From contig NZ_CP119147.1 of assembly GCF_029167645.1 (NCBI RefSeq), forward strand, positions 3,534,001 through 3,598,000: a DNA stretch of 64,000 nucleotides. Reading direction: 5' to 3'. The translations under genes were made by a program, and so were the position numbers. Positions within the stretch are counted from its first letter, which is position 1; each line of letters starts with the position of its first letter. The stretch comes from Streptomyces sp. AM 2-1-1 (lineage in GTDB: Bacteria > Actinomycetota > Actinomycetes > Streptomycetales > Streptomycetaceae). The notes below the pieces were generated by a model, which saw nothing but the letters and a program-made list of their open reading frames with translations, was not told the DNA's origin and searched no databases. Positions 1 through 8,561 of the stretch are shown here, one piece after another.

Positions 1-742
1 GTCTCAGCCGAGTCGCCGCTCCCGCCACCTCGCGACGGGCCCAAGAACACCCTCCGCCCCGGCCGCGATCCTGGTCCAGGCACCCGGCGTCCTCTACGCC
101 GCCGGAGCGCGCCCGGCCGACCGGTCGAGACGGCCGGCCCCGGCCTCGTGCAACGGCTCGCCGACGACCGGGCCGCGTACTCCGTAGGCGGAGCGTCCCC
201 GCCGCTCGTGCCCGCCCCCATCGGCATGTTTGCGGGGCGCGCCGCACTGGTCGCACGCGCACGAGTCCGGCAACCCCACGTGGCCCGGAGCCCGGGCGTC
301 ACCCGCGCCCGCCGGCTGCTCAGCGAGTGGGTCCGGCCGCGTCGGCGAGCGACCCCCGCCGGTCCGTCGGCGACCGTCATCGGCAGCCGCTGGGGCAGCT
401 CCGTCGACCGGGCCCGGCACCAACGGCGGTTCGGGCAGCACCGCGGGCATCTGCCGCGCCCTCACCGCAACGCCCGCCACGCTGCGCGTGGGGTGGGTCC
501 GCCACAAGGACGACCCGACGACCGCCGGTCGCCACCGCGACACCTGCGCGTCGGATCAGCAGGCCAGGCCGATCCCTCGTCGTCCCTCGCGACCGGCAGG
601 CCGGGCGCGACGGCGACCGGGCCGCGGGGTACCCCGGCGGAACGTCAGGCCGCCCCGACTGAGACCGGGAGAACTCCGGGAGAGCGCCGCGTGGCAGCGG
701 CCCTCGGGGACATCCCGAGGACCGGCCTGTGATGGCTGCTCG
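1..742. other. GC-rich stretch without a confident gene
   Basis: Several long overlapping open frames exist on both strands, but they are Arg/Pro/Ala-rich, lack a convincing ribosome binding site and match no family I recognise. Such frames are expected by chance at this GC content. The window may begin inside or just past the end of a neighbouring gene. I leave it unassigned. Confidence 0.4.
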
Positions 743-746
743 TCAG

Positions 747-810
747 CACCACCGTGCCGACACACCACCGTGCCGACACACCACCGTGCCGACACACCAC
801 CATGCCGACA
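747..810. repeat. Four tandem copies of a 16-bp unit
   Basis: Unit CACCACCGTGCCGACA is repeated four times head to tail (747, 763, 779, 795); the last copy has one G-to-A change. It lies just downstream of tRNA-Ala and its terminator in the tRNA reading direction. Likely a slippage-generated minisatellite; no function is evident. Confidence 0.85.
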
Positions 811-842
811 CGTCAGCACGGGAAAAGGAGGACAACGACAGA

Positions 843-882
843 AAGACCCCTCCGACCGCACTTCGCAGGTCGGAGGGGTCTT
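843..882 (-). terminator. Terminator downstream of tRNA-Ala
   Basis: A perfect stem AAGACCCCTCCGACC / GGTCGGAGGGGTCTT surrounds a 10-nt loop. It begins 8 bases past the tRNA 3' end on the minus strand, so it probably ends the tRNA transcript. Confidence 0.8.
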
Positions 883-889
883 GAAGGTG

Positions 890-962
890 TGGAGCCTAGG
901 AGATTCGAACTCCTGACATCTGCCTTGCAAAGGCAGCGCTCTACCAACTGAGCTAAGGCCCC
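890..962 (-). tRNA. tRNA-Ala (anticodon UGC)
   Basis: The reverse complement folds as a 73-nt cloverleaf: acceptor GGGGCCU pairs with GGCUCCA end bases, D-arm AGCUCAGUUGGUAGAGC, anticodon stem-loop GCCUUUGCAAGGC with UGC, and T-loop GUUCGAAUC. CCA is not encoded. Confidence 0.95.
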
Positions 963-1122
963 GGACAACGAAAGCCGCCACTCGCGTCCGCGCGTGGAGG
1001 ATCCGTCGGAGACAAGAGTACCGGGTCGTGGCCGGATTCCCGCAAAGAGATGGGGACTCCCGGGGGACGACCACTCTCCGTAAGATGTCCGACTAGGTTC
1101 GCAGCAGCGAAGGGGAGGCGTG

Positions 1123-1671
1123 ATGGACGCAGCGCAGCAAGAGGCCACCGCAAGAGCCAGGGAGCTGCAGCGCAGTTGGTACGGGGAGCCGCTCGGCGCG
1201 CTCTTCCGCCGGCTCATAGATGACCTTGGCCTGAATCAGGCCCGGCTCGCCGCCGCGCTCGGGCTCTCCGCGCCCATGCTCTCCCAGCTGATGAGCGGCC
1301 AGCGGGCCAAGATCGGCAACCCGGCGGTGGTCCAACGCGTCCAGGCCCTGCAGGAGCTCGCCGTCCAGGTCGCGGACGGCAGCGTCAGCGCGGGTGAGGC
1401 CACCGACCGGATGGACCAGATCAAGAAGTCCCAGGGGGGATCGGTTCTGTCCAGCACCGGCCAGACCACCACCAGCGGCCAGGCGCCCACCGTCCGCCGC
1501 GTCGTGCGCGAGATCCAGTCGCTGCTGCGGTCGGTCTCGGCGGCCGGCGACATCATCGAAGCGGCCGACTCCCTCGCCCCGACCCACCCGGAACTGGCAG
1601 AGTTCCTCAGGGTGTACGGCGCGGGTCGCACCGCGGACGCCGTCGCGCACTACGAAGGACACCAGAACTAA
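1123..1671 (+). CDS. XRE-type helix-turn-helix DNA-binding protein
   Basis: 182-residue cytoplasmic protein. Residues ~25-60 form a cro/cI-like helix-turn-helix (LNQARLAAALGLSAPMLSQL) followed by SGQRAKIGNP. The second half is an Ala-rich helical tail without recognised domain. GTG at 1120 is an alternative start; GGGGAGG at 1112-1118 suits ATG 1123 better. It sits just upstream of a Ser/Thr kinase in the same direction, a conserved actinobacterial neighbour pair, so a shared regulatory role is inferred. Confidence 0.85.
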   Translation: MDAAQQEATARARELQRSWYGEPLGALFRRLIDDLGLNQARLAAALGLSAPMLSQLMSGQRAKIGNPAVVQRVQALQELAVQVADGSVSAGEATDRMDQIKKSQGGSVLSSTGQTTTSGQAPTVRRVVREIQSLLRSVSAAGDIIEAADSLAPTHPELAEFLRVYGAGRTADAVAHYEGHQN

Positions 1672-1827
1672 GGGGCAGGGATCGCGGGGGGAGCGGCACC
1701 GGGCACCGCCGCACCCGCCACCGCGGATCGTGCGCCAGGGGCCCGTTCGACGCCCTGGCGCCCGGTGGCACCCCGAGTTCCGGCACCCGGCACCATCCGG
1801 CACAGGACTGGGAGCGGACACAGCGCA

Positions 1828-3183
1828 ATGGGTGAGGTATTCGCCGGCCGGTACGAACTGGTCGACCCGATCGGACGCGGTGGCGTGGGCGCCGTCTGGC
1901 GCGCCTGGGACCACCGGCGCCGCAGGTACGTGGCGGCCAAGGTGCTCCAGCAGAGCGATGCGCACACCCTGCTCCGCTTCGTGCGCGAACAGGCCCTGCG
2001 CATCGAGCACCCCCATGTGCTCGCACCCGCCAGCTGGGCGGCCGACGACGACAAGGTCCTCTTCACCATGGATCTGGTCAGCGGCGGCTCACTGGCCCAT
2101 GTCATCGGCGACTACGGGCCGTTGCCGCCGCGCTTCGTCTGTCTCCTGCTCGACCAGCTGCTCTCGGGGCTGTCGACGGTGCACGCCGAAGGGGTGGTGC
2201 ACCGCGACATCAAACCGGCCAACATCCTGATGGAGGCCACCGGTTCGGGGCGCCCGCACCTGCGGCTGTCGGACTTCGGGATCTCGATGCGCAAGGGCGA
2301 GCCCCGGCTGACCGAGACCAACTACGTGGTGGGCACCCCGGGTTACTTCGCCCCGGAACAGATGATGGGTGCCGAACCCGACTTCCCCGCCGACCTCTTC
2401 GCGGCGGGGCTCGTCGCGCTCTACCTCCTCCAGGGCCACAAGCCCGACTCCCGGGCGATCATCGAGCGCTTCGCCGCCCACGGCACCCCCGCCGCCCCCC
2501 AGGGCATCCCGGAGCCCCTCTGGCAGGTGCTGGCCGGGCTGCTCCAGCCGGATCCGCAGGCCCGCTTCCGTACCGCCACCGGCGCACGCAAGGCGTTGGC
2601 CGCCGCCGTGGAGGTGCTGCCCGAGGCTCCGGGCGACGAGGAGAGGGTGGAGGTGTTCGATCAGATCGGGCCCCTGCCGGACGGATTCGGCCCGGACGGC
2701 CCGCTCCTCAGCAGCCCGCTCCACGCCCCGCGGTCGGCCCCCCGGCCGCCCGGAGGGGCCGACCGGGCCACCGGGGGAGGCCCACTCCCGCACCAGCCCT
2801 CTCCCGCGCCCCAGCACCCCTCCGCCCCGCCTCCGGCCGCCATGTCGGAGACCGGCAGCTTCCACCTGGCCCCGCCGCCCGCCGCCCCGGCGTGGCAGGC
2901 CGCCCCGCCGGCCGGCCCGGAGCACGCCGCCCGCGCCCCTTCCTCCGCCACCGCCTCGACGGCCGCCGCGCACCGCGGGTCCGCCCCGACCCGCGGCTAC
3001 ACGGCGCCCCAGGGACACCCCGCCGGCGCCGCCCCGCTCCCGGCCCCCGCCGCGTACCCGCTCACCACCGCCCCCCGGGCCCGTACGGCACGACCGGGAC
3101 CGTCCCCGAAGGTGGCGGTCCCGGTCCTGCTGGTCGCGTTGGTCTGCTTCGCGGTCGGCATCTGGGCACTCACCCAGGCCTGA
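1828..3183 (+). CDS. Membrane-anchored serine/threonine protein kinase
   Basis: 451 residues. The Hanks-type kinase domain occupies ~residues 6-270: glycine loop IGRGGVGAVW, ATP lysine in AAKVL, catalytic HRDIKPANIL, DFG in LSDFGIS, and APE-like FAPEQ. A long Pro/Ala-rich linker follows, and one transmembrane helix lies near the C-terminus (PVLLVALVCFAVGIWAL), unusual in having almost no extracellular sensor part after it. ATG 1828 was chosen because homology begins there; an in-frame ATG at 1765 would add a tail unlike the family. Phosphorylation targets cannot be told from sequence. Confidence 0.92.
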   Translation: MGEVFAGRYELVDPIGRGGVGAVWRAWDHRRRRYVAAKVLQQSDAHTLLRFVREQALRIEHPHVLAPASWAADDDKVLFTMDLVSGGSLAHVIGDYGPLPPRFVCLLLDQLLSGLSTVHAEGVVHRDIKPANILMEATGSGRPHLRLSDFGISMRKGEPRLTETNYVVGTPGYFAPEQMMGAEPDFPADLFAAGLVALYLLQGHKPDSRAIIERFAAHGTPAAPQGIPEPLWQVLAGLLQPDPQARFRTATGARKALAAAVEVLPEAPGDEERVEVFDQIGPLPDGFGPDGPLLSSPLHAPRSAPRPPGGADRATGGGPLPHQPSPAPQHPSAPPPAAMSETGSFHLAPPPAAPAWQAAPPAGPEHAARAPSSATASTAAAHRGSAPTRGYTAPQGHPAGAAPLPAPAAYPLTTAPRARTARPGPSPKVAVPVLLVALVCFAVGIWALTQA

Positions 3184-3264
3184 CCCGGGCCCCGGCGGGG
3201 GCGCGGGCGGGGCCGCGCACCGGCCACGGGACGCCGCGCACCGTCCGTTCCCGGACGAGCGGGG

Positions 3265-4614
3265 TTACCAGGCCCGCGGCGGCCCTCCGTACGCCGGGGG
3301 CCGGCCGCCGGGTCCCTCGGGAGCGGCGGCAACCGGCTTGCGCCGGGCCAGCAGCGTCCACACGCCGAGCCCCAGAACCAGCACCGTCCCCGTTCCGATG
3401 CCGGCCACACCGACCAGGCGCAGGGTCCCGCTCCTCCCGGCCCGCGGTCCGCTCAGCCCGCTGCGCGCCATGTCCCGGTCGCCGTCGCTCACTCCGAAGA
3501 TGCCGGCCGCACCGGCGTACGGCGACGCCTGCGCCGCGTTCCTCACCTGGACCGTCAGCGTCAGCTTGAGCGGGCCGTCGCCGTACTCCTTCGCCACGGC
3601 GGGGCTCAGTCCGACCGCCACGTAGTACCAGCCGGCGAAGCGCACGGCCGACACGTCGTTCGCCGAGGAGTAGCGGTTGCTCCAGCCGACCGGGGGCAGC
3701 GGGTCGAGCGCTACGGAGGCGGGCCTGCCGGAGTACGAGAGGACCGCGCCGTCCACGTGTCCGCGGGCCGGGTTCGCCAGGGAGAGCGAGAGCGCGTTGC
3801 CGAGAAAGGTGGTCGAGGCGTCGTTGTTGCTGAGCTCCGCTGTGACGAAGAGCTGCTGCCCCCAGTCGACCGGGACCCGGTAGAAGCGGGTCCCGCCGGG
3901 CGTGAGGGTGTCCTTCCACTCGCCCGGCTCCAGGCCGGTCGCGTCGTTGAAGCCGGTGCCGCCGGCACGCGCGGCGCGCGGCGCCGACGTGGGAAGCGGC
4001 GCGGGCGGCTCGGAGGCGAACGCGGTGGGAGGCGTGGTCGGTTGGGACCCGGCCTCCTTCAACGCGGGCTCCACGTCGTGGCGGATCTCCAGCTCCCACA
4101 CCTCGGGCGTCGAGGTCTCCTTGCTCGTCCGCTCGATCAGGACGTCGTACGCGCCCGCCTCCTGGCAGAACGGACTCGCCTCGCCGATCGTCCGGGAGGC
4201 GTACGCGGAGATCGGACGCGCGAACTCGGCCGATCCGACGGAGACGTCCTGCGTACCGCACCGCGAGTCGTTGCGGTCGCGGATGGACACCGTGATGCCG
4301 TCCCCGTAAGCGACCTTCGCGTCCGCGGACTTGGGCACCGCGACCGCCGAGACGTACGCGTTCGAGGTGGCGTCCAGGTTCACCCGGTAGTAGAGCTTCT
4401 CGCCGGGCCCGATCGAGCTGCGGTGGACCGAACCGGCGTCCAGCACCGGGGCGTCGGTGTTCGCGACCGTCCCGGTCACCCGCTCGGCGTCAGGATCGAA
4501 GGCGTACGGGACCGGGCCGGACGCGTACGCCGGGCCGGACAGCGCCAGCGTCGCCCCCATGGCGGCGACGGCCGCCGACGCCGCCCGGACGCCCCTGCCG
4601 ATCTGCCTCTTCAC
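3265..4614 (-). CDS. Secreted, membrane-anchored protein of unknown function
   Basis: 449 residues. A signal peptide (KRQIGRG, hydrophobic core, cleavage near AYASG) is followed by a long extracytoplasmic region with two similar halves, each holding a LYYRV or TRFYRVPV-type beta-rich segment. A C-terminal transmembrane helix (VVGVAGIGTGTVLVLGLG type) and a short basic cytoplasmic tail end the protein. Start GTG 4614 has GAGGGGGA just upstream. Convergent with the kinase gene. It resembles uncharacterised conserved Streptomyces exported proteins; a surface role is inferred only. Confidence 0.8.
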   Translation of the reverse strand: MKRQIGRGVRAASAAVAAMGATLALSGPAYASGPVPYAFDPDAERVTGTVANTDAPVLDAGSVHRSSIGPGEKLYYRVNLDATSNAYVSAVAVPKSADAKVAYGDGITVSIRDRNDSRCGTQDVSVGSAEFARPISAYASRTIGEASPFCQEAGAYDVLIERTSKETSTPEVWELEIRHDVEPALKEAGSQPTTPPTAFASEPPAPLPTSAPRAARAGGTGFNDATGLEPGEWKDTLTPGGTRFYRVPVDWGQQLFVTAELSNNDASTTFLGNALSLSLANPARGHVDGAVLSYSGRPASVALDPLPPVGWSNRYSSANDVSAVRFAGWYYVAVGLSPAVAKEYGDGPLKLTLTVQVRNAAQASPYAGAAGIFGVSDGDRDMARSGLSGPRAGRSGTLRLVGVAGIGTGTVLVLGLGVWTLLARRKPVAAAPEGPGGRPPAYGGPPRAW

Positions 4615-4832
4615 GCGCTCCCCCTCGTGTCCCGGCGACCACCCCGCGCCGGCCCGTACGTGAACGGGGCCCGCACCGACGCCGCCGGAGCGACCGCCCC
4701 TGCGGCGGCCGCGATCCGCGTCCATCCTGCCCCGGCCGCCCCACCCCTGTCTGCGAGCACGACGGATCGGGTGCCGGTTCCGGGTCGGGCCCTCGCAAAG
4801 GGCTGCGGGCGGGCGCCGGGCCCGGACGACAG

Positions 4833-4863
4833 GAAGCCCCGGCCGCTCGGCGGCCGGGGCTTC
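4833..4863 (-). terminator. Terminator after the DLW-39-like gene
   Basis: Perfect 13-bp stem GAAGCCCCGGCCG / CGGCCGGGGCTTC with a 5-nt loop, 18 bases past the minus-strand stop codon at 4881. Confidence 0.8.
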
Positions 4864-4880
4864 TCACAGACTGCGTCGTC

Positions 4881-5015
4881 TCACACGCCGGAACCTGCGG
4901 GCACGGAGTCGGTCGCCTCCGTCCACAGATCCTGCTCGGCGCGATCCGCCTGGATCTGGCGGTACACGAGGAGCCCGCCGATGGCGGCCAGTGCGACCAG
5001 GAGAAGCTTCTTCAC
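4881..5015 (-). CDS. DLW-39 family small protein
   Basis: 44 residues, start GTG. Begins MKKLLLVALAAIGGLLVYRQ, giving one N-terminal membrane helix, then a charged stretch containing the AEQDLW signature and a short tail. The motif identifies the actinobacterial DLW-39 family, usually found close to gyrA, which fits this position before prophage insertion. Function unknown; probably an inner-membrane micro-protein. A terminator follows directly. Confidence 0.9.
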   Translation of the reverse strand: MKKLLLVALAAIGGLLVYRQIQADRAEQDLWTEATDSVPAGSGV

Positions 5016-5318
5016 CGCGCGACCTCGTCTTTCCTAGGTTCTAAGGGACTTCTGCCGCCCGACTATACACACCGGCCGATACCGATCGGTGACCTGCCCG
5101 GCCCCCACCGCAGGCCCTTTCCAGGGGCCTCGGAGCGGCCGGCGGACCCCGGTCGGCCCTCCCGGAGACGTCCGCGACCGGTCCGTCGGACCGGTTGCAC
5201 CATACGAGTGGTGTTCATCAGAAGATCGGCGCACCGGTGGCGTCGCTCCCAGAAATGCGCTTCCTCATCCACATCATCAGAAAGGTAAGCAAACCGGACC
5301 ACCTGAAAGTGAGGGGCC

Positions 5319-5678
5319 ATGAGCGCCTTCAAGGTCAAGAACCTCTGGACCGCCTTCATCACCGCCTTCTTCGCCCTCCTCGCCTCCCTCGGTCTCGCCT
5401 CGGCGAACGCCTCGGCCACGGAGCAGCAGCCCACGCAGACGACTCAGGAGCACACGGGTGCGACCGCGGCAACCGCGACCACCCCGTCGGTCCGATGGAC
5501 CCTTCCGCGTGACAGGGCGCTGCCACCGACGATGAAGCAGCGCATCCGCGCCGAGGCGCACGGCTCCTCACCCGCCACCAGGCACCTGCCCGCCGACACC
5601 GCGAACGCCCCCGGCACCAACGCGGCCCGCACCAACTACGCGGCCACGGAAGGCGAGTCCCCGCTCCCCCCTCCCTGA
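5319..5678 (+). CDS. Small exported or membrane protein (DUF6344-like)
   Basis: 119 residues. N-terminal KVKNLWTAF, then a hydrophobic helix (ITAFFALLASLGLASA) ending in a possible AxA cleavage site, then a Thr/Ala/Pro-rich hydrophilic tail without conserved catalytic residues. Position near gyrA and overall layout recall the Streptomyces DUF6344 family; I am only moderately sure of this label. ATG is preceded by GTGAGGGG. Followed by a strong terminator. Confidence 0.75.
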   Translation: MSAFKVKNLWTAFITAFFALLASLGLASANASATEQQPTQTTQEHTGATAATATTPSVRWTLPRDRALPPTMKQRIRAEAHGSSPATRHLPADTANAPGTNAARTNYAATEGESPLPPP

Positions 5679-5703
5679 CGGCCCCACCGCCACCCGAGAC
5701 TTC

Positions 5704-5738
5704 AGGCCCCCGGCCCGGTACCCACCGGCCGGGGGCCT
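5704..5738 (+). terminator. Terminator
   Basis: 12-bp stem AGGCCCCCGGCC / GGCCGGGGGCCT with an 11-nt loop, 26 bases after the stop codon at 5678; T residues follow. Confidence 0.8.
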
Positions 5739-5827
5739 TCCCGTGCGCCCTGCGGCTCCCACGGGCCCGGCAGGCCTCCCAGCGGGGTCTCCTCCGCGCC
5801 GGCCGGCACGCACAGCCGGCCCCGCAG

Positions 5828-6370
5828 TCAGGGACGGTGCAGCGCCCACGTCTGCAGGGCGAAGGGCCGCCCCTTCTCCTCACCCCTGATCAGCGGCACG
5901 TCGAGCAGTCCGAAGCCCGCCCTGAGGGCCACGGCGACGCTGGCCGCGTTCTCCGCCTCCAGCTCCAGGATCACCCGCTCCGCACCGAGCTCTTCGAAGG
6001 CGTACGCGGCCATCACCCGGACCGCCCGCGTCGCCAGTCCACGGCCGCGGTGGCCCGGACCCATCACGTAACCGATCTCCGTCCCCTCCGCGGCACGCCG
6101 CAGCATCACCTCGCCGAGCGGGGCGCCGCCGTCGACGGTGACGGCGAGCAGGATCGTGGTGCCGTCCGCCCGCAGCCGCCGGGCCCGGTCCAGCCGTGCG
6201 CAGGCGGCCGCTCCGTCGAAGGGGGAGACGATCGGCGTCCAGTACGCGACGTCGGGATGGTCGAACAGCTCCGGCATCGCGGTCAGGTCGGCCTCCGTCC
6301 AGTCGCGGAGCACGAGACCCTCCCCCGAGATCTCCAGCCGCTCGGGAAAGGACGGAGCGGTACCGCTCAT
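5828..6370 (-). CDS. GNAT family N-acetyltransferase
   Basis: 180 residues. RimJ/RimL-type GNAT fold: substrate-side motif LVLRDWTEADL near residue 20, and the acetyl-CoA pyrophosphate loop GHRGRGLATRAVR around residues 107-119, followed by LELEAENAASVAVALRAGF typical of the family. Probably acetylates a small molecule or a protein N-terminus; the substrate cannot be inferred. ATG 6370 is preceded by GGGAGG. It was the native neighbour of tRNA-Ile before phage integration. Confidence 0.88.
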   Translation of the reverse strand: MSGTAPSFPERLEISGEGLVLRDWTEADLTAMPELFDHPDVAYWTPIVSPFDGAAACARLDRARRLRADGTTILLAVTVDGGAPLGEVMLRRAAEGTEIGYVMGPGHRGRGLATRAVRVMAAYAFEELGAERVILELEAENAASVAVALRAGFGLLDVPLIRGEEKGRPFALQTWALHRP

Positions 6371-6539
6371 GGTGGGGCCTCCCAGGCCTGGTACGGACGA
6401 CGCGGACGACGGCGGGCCCCGACGGGCGGACCCACCGGCACTCCGGGGGCTTCCGTCCCCCGTCCGTGAGGACCGGAGCGACGGAAGGAGCGGCACTCGC
6501 CGGACTCCCCCGCGGACCCCGGGCCGGCCGGTCCATGCA

Positions 6540-6573
6540 GAAGGCCCCCCGCCGTTACCGGTGGGGGGCCTTC
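6540..6573 (-). terminator. Original tRNA-Ile terminator, now stranded at attL
   Basis: Stem GAAGGCCCCCCGCC / GGTGGGGGGCCTTC (one G-U pair). It lies 8 bases from the 3' end of the tRNA-Ile remnant on the minus strand, so it was presumably the terminator of tRNA-Ile before the phage separated the two by 56 kb. Confidence 0.7.
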
Positions 6574-6578
6574 GTACT

Positions 6579-6623
6579 GGTGGGGCTAACAGGATTTGAA
6601 CCTGTGGCCTCATCCTTATCAGG
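6579..6623. repeat. attL core: 45-bp direct repeat from tRNA-Ile
   Basis: Identical to 62536-62580 over 45 bp. It holds the 3' half of tRNA-Ile (acceptor 3' strand, T-arm, variable loop and anticodon GAT) on the minus strand. After 6623 the sequence diverges from the tRNA, so this copy is a non-functional remnant marking the left prophage junction. Confidence 0.95.
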
Positions 6624-6688
6624 ACCCGGCCCTATACGAAGGAGCACCGCAGGTCACCCCGCAAGTCCGTCCACCCTAGCCCTACACC

Positions 6689-6716
6689 GATCTACATCGC
6701 CAGGCATTCGTAGATC
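6689..6716. promoter_or_regulatory. Inverted repeat GATCTAC/GTAGATC near attL
   Basis: GATCTAC (6689-6695) and GTAGATC (6710-6716) form an inverted pair. The left half continues ATC, matching the TCTACATC element of the immunity region. Could bind the repressor or an excision factor close to the recombination core. Confidence 0.45.
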
Positions 6717-6739
6717 CCTGCCCGGCTTACTCAGCTGCT

Positions 6740-6768
6740 GGGGTAGTTCTGGGGTAGCCACGGGGTAG
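6740..6768. promoter_or_regulatory. Integrase arm-type sites, left (three GGGGTAG)
   Basis: GGGGTAG occurs at 6740, 6751 and 6762, exactly 11 bp apart, between the att core and the integrase stop codon. GGGGCAG and GGGGTAG recur 11 bp apart on the right at 62447 and 62458. Placement on both sides of the core and helical phasing fit arm-type binding sites of a tyrosine integrase; inference. Confidence 0.6.
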
Positions 6769-6775
6769 CCCACGT

Positions 6776-8170
6776 CTACGCGACCAGGCGCAGCGGCCGC
6801 TTCGCGCCGCCCCGGCCCGGCTTCTTCTCCTCCAACGCCGCAAGCACCTGGCCCGCGTAGTCGGCCGCGGCGTGGGTGTACAGCCACGTGACCTTCCCCG
6901 CCCGCTCGTGTCCGAGGATCTCCTGGGCGATGACCTCCGGCACTCCGCGGTCGTGAAGCCGGGACGCGAAGCTGTGCCGCTGGTCGTGGAAGGCCGGCCA
7001 CCACTCCGTCCGCTCCTTCGCAACCTTCCGCATGCGGCCGGTGTCCGGGTCGGCCTCTTCGACGGTCACCTTCCGCGTCGTCTTCCTGCCGACACCCGAC
7101 TCCTCGAGGGCGGTGGTCCAGAGTCGGCGGAAGGCGCTACGCCGGAGCGGGGCCCGGTACGGCTCGCCCGTCGTCCCGGCAAGCTTCGAACCGCGTCGGA
7201 TCTTGTTCCGGCCGTGGAAGACGAGCTCGGCCGGGCAGAGGCCGTCGTCCGGTCCGGAGCGGTTCGTGCTGGCGTCGGGCTCGTCGGCCAGGAGCTCGCG
7301 GAGCACCCGGAGGGCGAGGCCCGTGATCGGCACCGTGCGGAGGCCGGCGTCGCTCTTCGGGTAGACCTTCCGCTTGATCCGCCCTTTCACCTCGGTGAGC
7401 ACCTCGCGGACGTGGATGACGCGGCGGACCAGGTCGACGTTGCACCAGCGGAGGCCGGCGAGCTCGCCCCACCGGAGACCGGTCTCCTGGGCCACGATCT
7501 GGAGTGTGTGCATGTAGTCGGGGAGAGCGGCGCGGATCAGCCACAGCTGGGCGTACGACGGCGGCCGCCGGTCCTCGGGGTGCTTCTTCTTCACGGTGGG
7601 CAGCTTGATGCCCTCGGCCGGGTTGTAGGGGAGGCGGCGGTCTCGCTTCGCGGCCTCCAGCATCCGGTCGAGGATCTGAAACACCTTCACCACGGAGGAT
7701 GCAGCGAGGGGGCCGCCGTTCGCGTCGTGGAGCCCGTTCACCCAGGTCTGGATCCCGAGCCAGCTGAACTCGTAAAGGCGGAGGCTGCCGAAATGCGGCT
7801 CGATGTGGTTCCGGTAGCTCCGGCCGTCCCGGTCGAGGGTGGTCTCCTCGCCGGTCTGCGTCGGCCACCAGAGCCTGTGCCACGCGCAGAGGGTGATCTC
7901 GGACCGAGCGGGGTCGAGCCACGTTCGCTGGCGCATCTCCGTACGGACCTGTTCCAGGAACTCGATGCCCGCGGTCTCCGTAGGCCAGTTCTTGGAGCGC
8001 CCCTTGCCCTGAGGGTCGGTGTAGCGGGCCTCCCAGGACCCAGTGTGCTCGTCGGTCGGGACCGGCGGCCGGTCGCCGGGGTACTTCGCCAGGCACGGTG
8101 GGCAACCGCACCGCATTGACGGGTTGGGCCGCGGGTTGCGGGTCGGGGGCTTGGCCTGCTTCTTCTGCAC
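6776..8170 (-). CDS. int: Tyrosine integrase
   Basis: 464 residues, GTG start. An N-terminal region with a CGCPPC motif and SWEARYTDPQGKGRSKNW resembles the arm-binding domain; a SAM-like core-binding domain spans ~85-200. The catalytic domain shows the Arg of TGLRWGELAGLRW, HDQRHSFAS (His-x-x-Arg), LGHERAGKV and nucleophile Tyr in WLYTHAA. Complete set of catalytic residues, so active integration/excision is likely. It lies directly beside attL, as usual, and should recombine at the tRNA-Ile anticodon region. Confidence 0.96.
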   Translation of the reverse strand: MQKKQAKPPTRNPRPNPSMRCGCPPCLAKYPGDRPPVPTDEHTGSWEARYTDPQGKGRSKNWPTETAGIEFLEQVRTEMRQRTWLDPARSEITLCAWHRLWWPTQTGEETTLDRDGRSYRNHIEPHFGSLRLYEFSWLGIQTWVNGLHDANGGPLAASSVVKVFQILDRMLEAAKRDRRLPYNPAEGIKLPTVKKKHPEDRRPPSYAQLWLIRAALPDYMHTLQIVAQETGLRWGELAGLRWCNVDLVRRVIHVREVLTEVKGRIKRKVYPKSDAGLRTVPITGLALRVLRELLADEPDASTNRSGPDDGLCPAELVFHGRNKIRRGSKLAGTTGEPYRAPLRRSAFRRLWTTALEESGVGRKTTRKVTVEEADPDTGRMRKVAKERTEWWPAFHDQRHSFASRLHDRGVPEVIAQEILGHERAGKVTWLYTHAAADYAGQVLAALEEKKPGRGGAKRPLRLVA

Positions 8171-8184
8171 GGCTGTACTCCTGA

Positions 8185-8421
8185 TCAGAGCGGGCCGGCG
8201 GCGTACGCCTCGTGCGGGATGGTGATGGGGTCGCCGCAGAAACAGGCGAGTCCGCTGCCGGTGGAGGTGGTGGTGGGTGCGCCGAGGTCGGCCAGGAGAG
8301 CCGCGAGTTCTCTGATCAGGTCGTGCGGGTGGGTGCCCCCTTGGACGGTGATGGTGATCTCGTCCGGGTCCCAGATGGCGGTCTCCGCCTGGTCAGCGGC
8401 GGTGGTGATGATCATGCACAC
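8185..8421 (-). CDS. Hypothetical small protein upstream of integrase
   Basis: 78 residues, GTG start (alternative ATG two codons in). Acidic, with beta-strand-like DEITITVQGG and a C-terminal LACFCGDP pair of cysteines. Only 14 bases separate it from the integrase start, so the two are probably co-transcribed. No family recognised; a role in integration control is only suggested by position. Confidence 0.6.
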   Translation of the reverse strand: MCMIITTAADQAETAIWDPDEITITVQGGTHPHDLIRELAALLADLGAPTTTSTGSGLACFCGDPITIPHEAYAAGPL

Positions 8422-8481
8422 AGGTGTCCCCCAGGGCTGCGCGGACTGCGGTAGCCGCTCCGGGAGGACAGCGGGAAGTTG

Positions 8482-8500
8482 AATCTACATCGACATGTGG
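8482..8500. promoter_or_regulatory. Operator-like site upstream of the int operon
   Basis: AATCTACATCGACATGTGG shares TCTACATC and the following ACATG spacing with sites at 9002-9026, 9131-9156 and 9471-9490. Upstream of the leftward hypothetical-int pair, so repressor control of int is inferred. Confidence 0.5.
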
Positions 8501-8561
8501 AACGTGCACAGCGTTTTCGGCATATGCATTCGGAGCCGTCGGTTCACCCCTCTCCGGCCTA

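Noticed and set aside
94..732. Several long open frames on both strands at the window start
   Set aside because: Arg/Pro/Ala-rich translations without ribosome binding sites or recognisable domains; expected by chance at very high GC.
1765..1827. Earlier kinase start at 1765
   Set aside because: Adds 21 residues unlike kinase N-termini; the domain begins right after ATG 1828.
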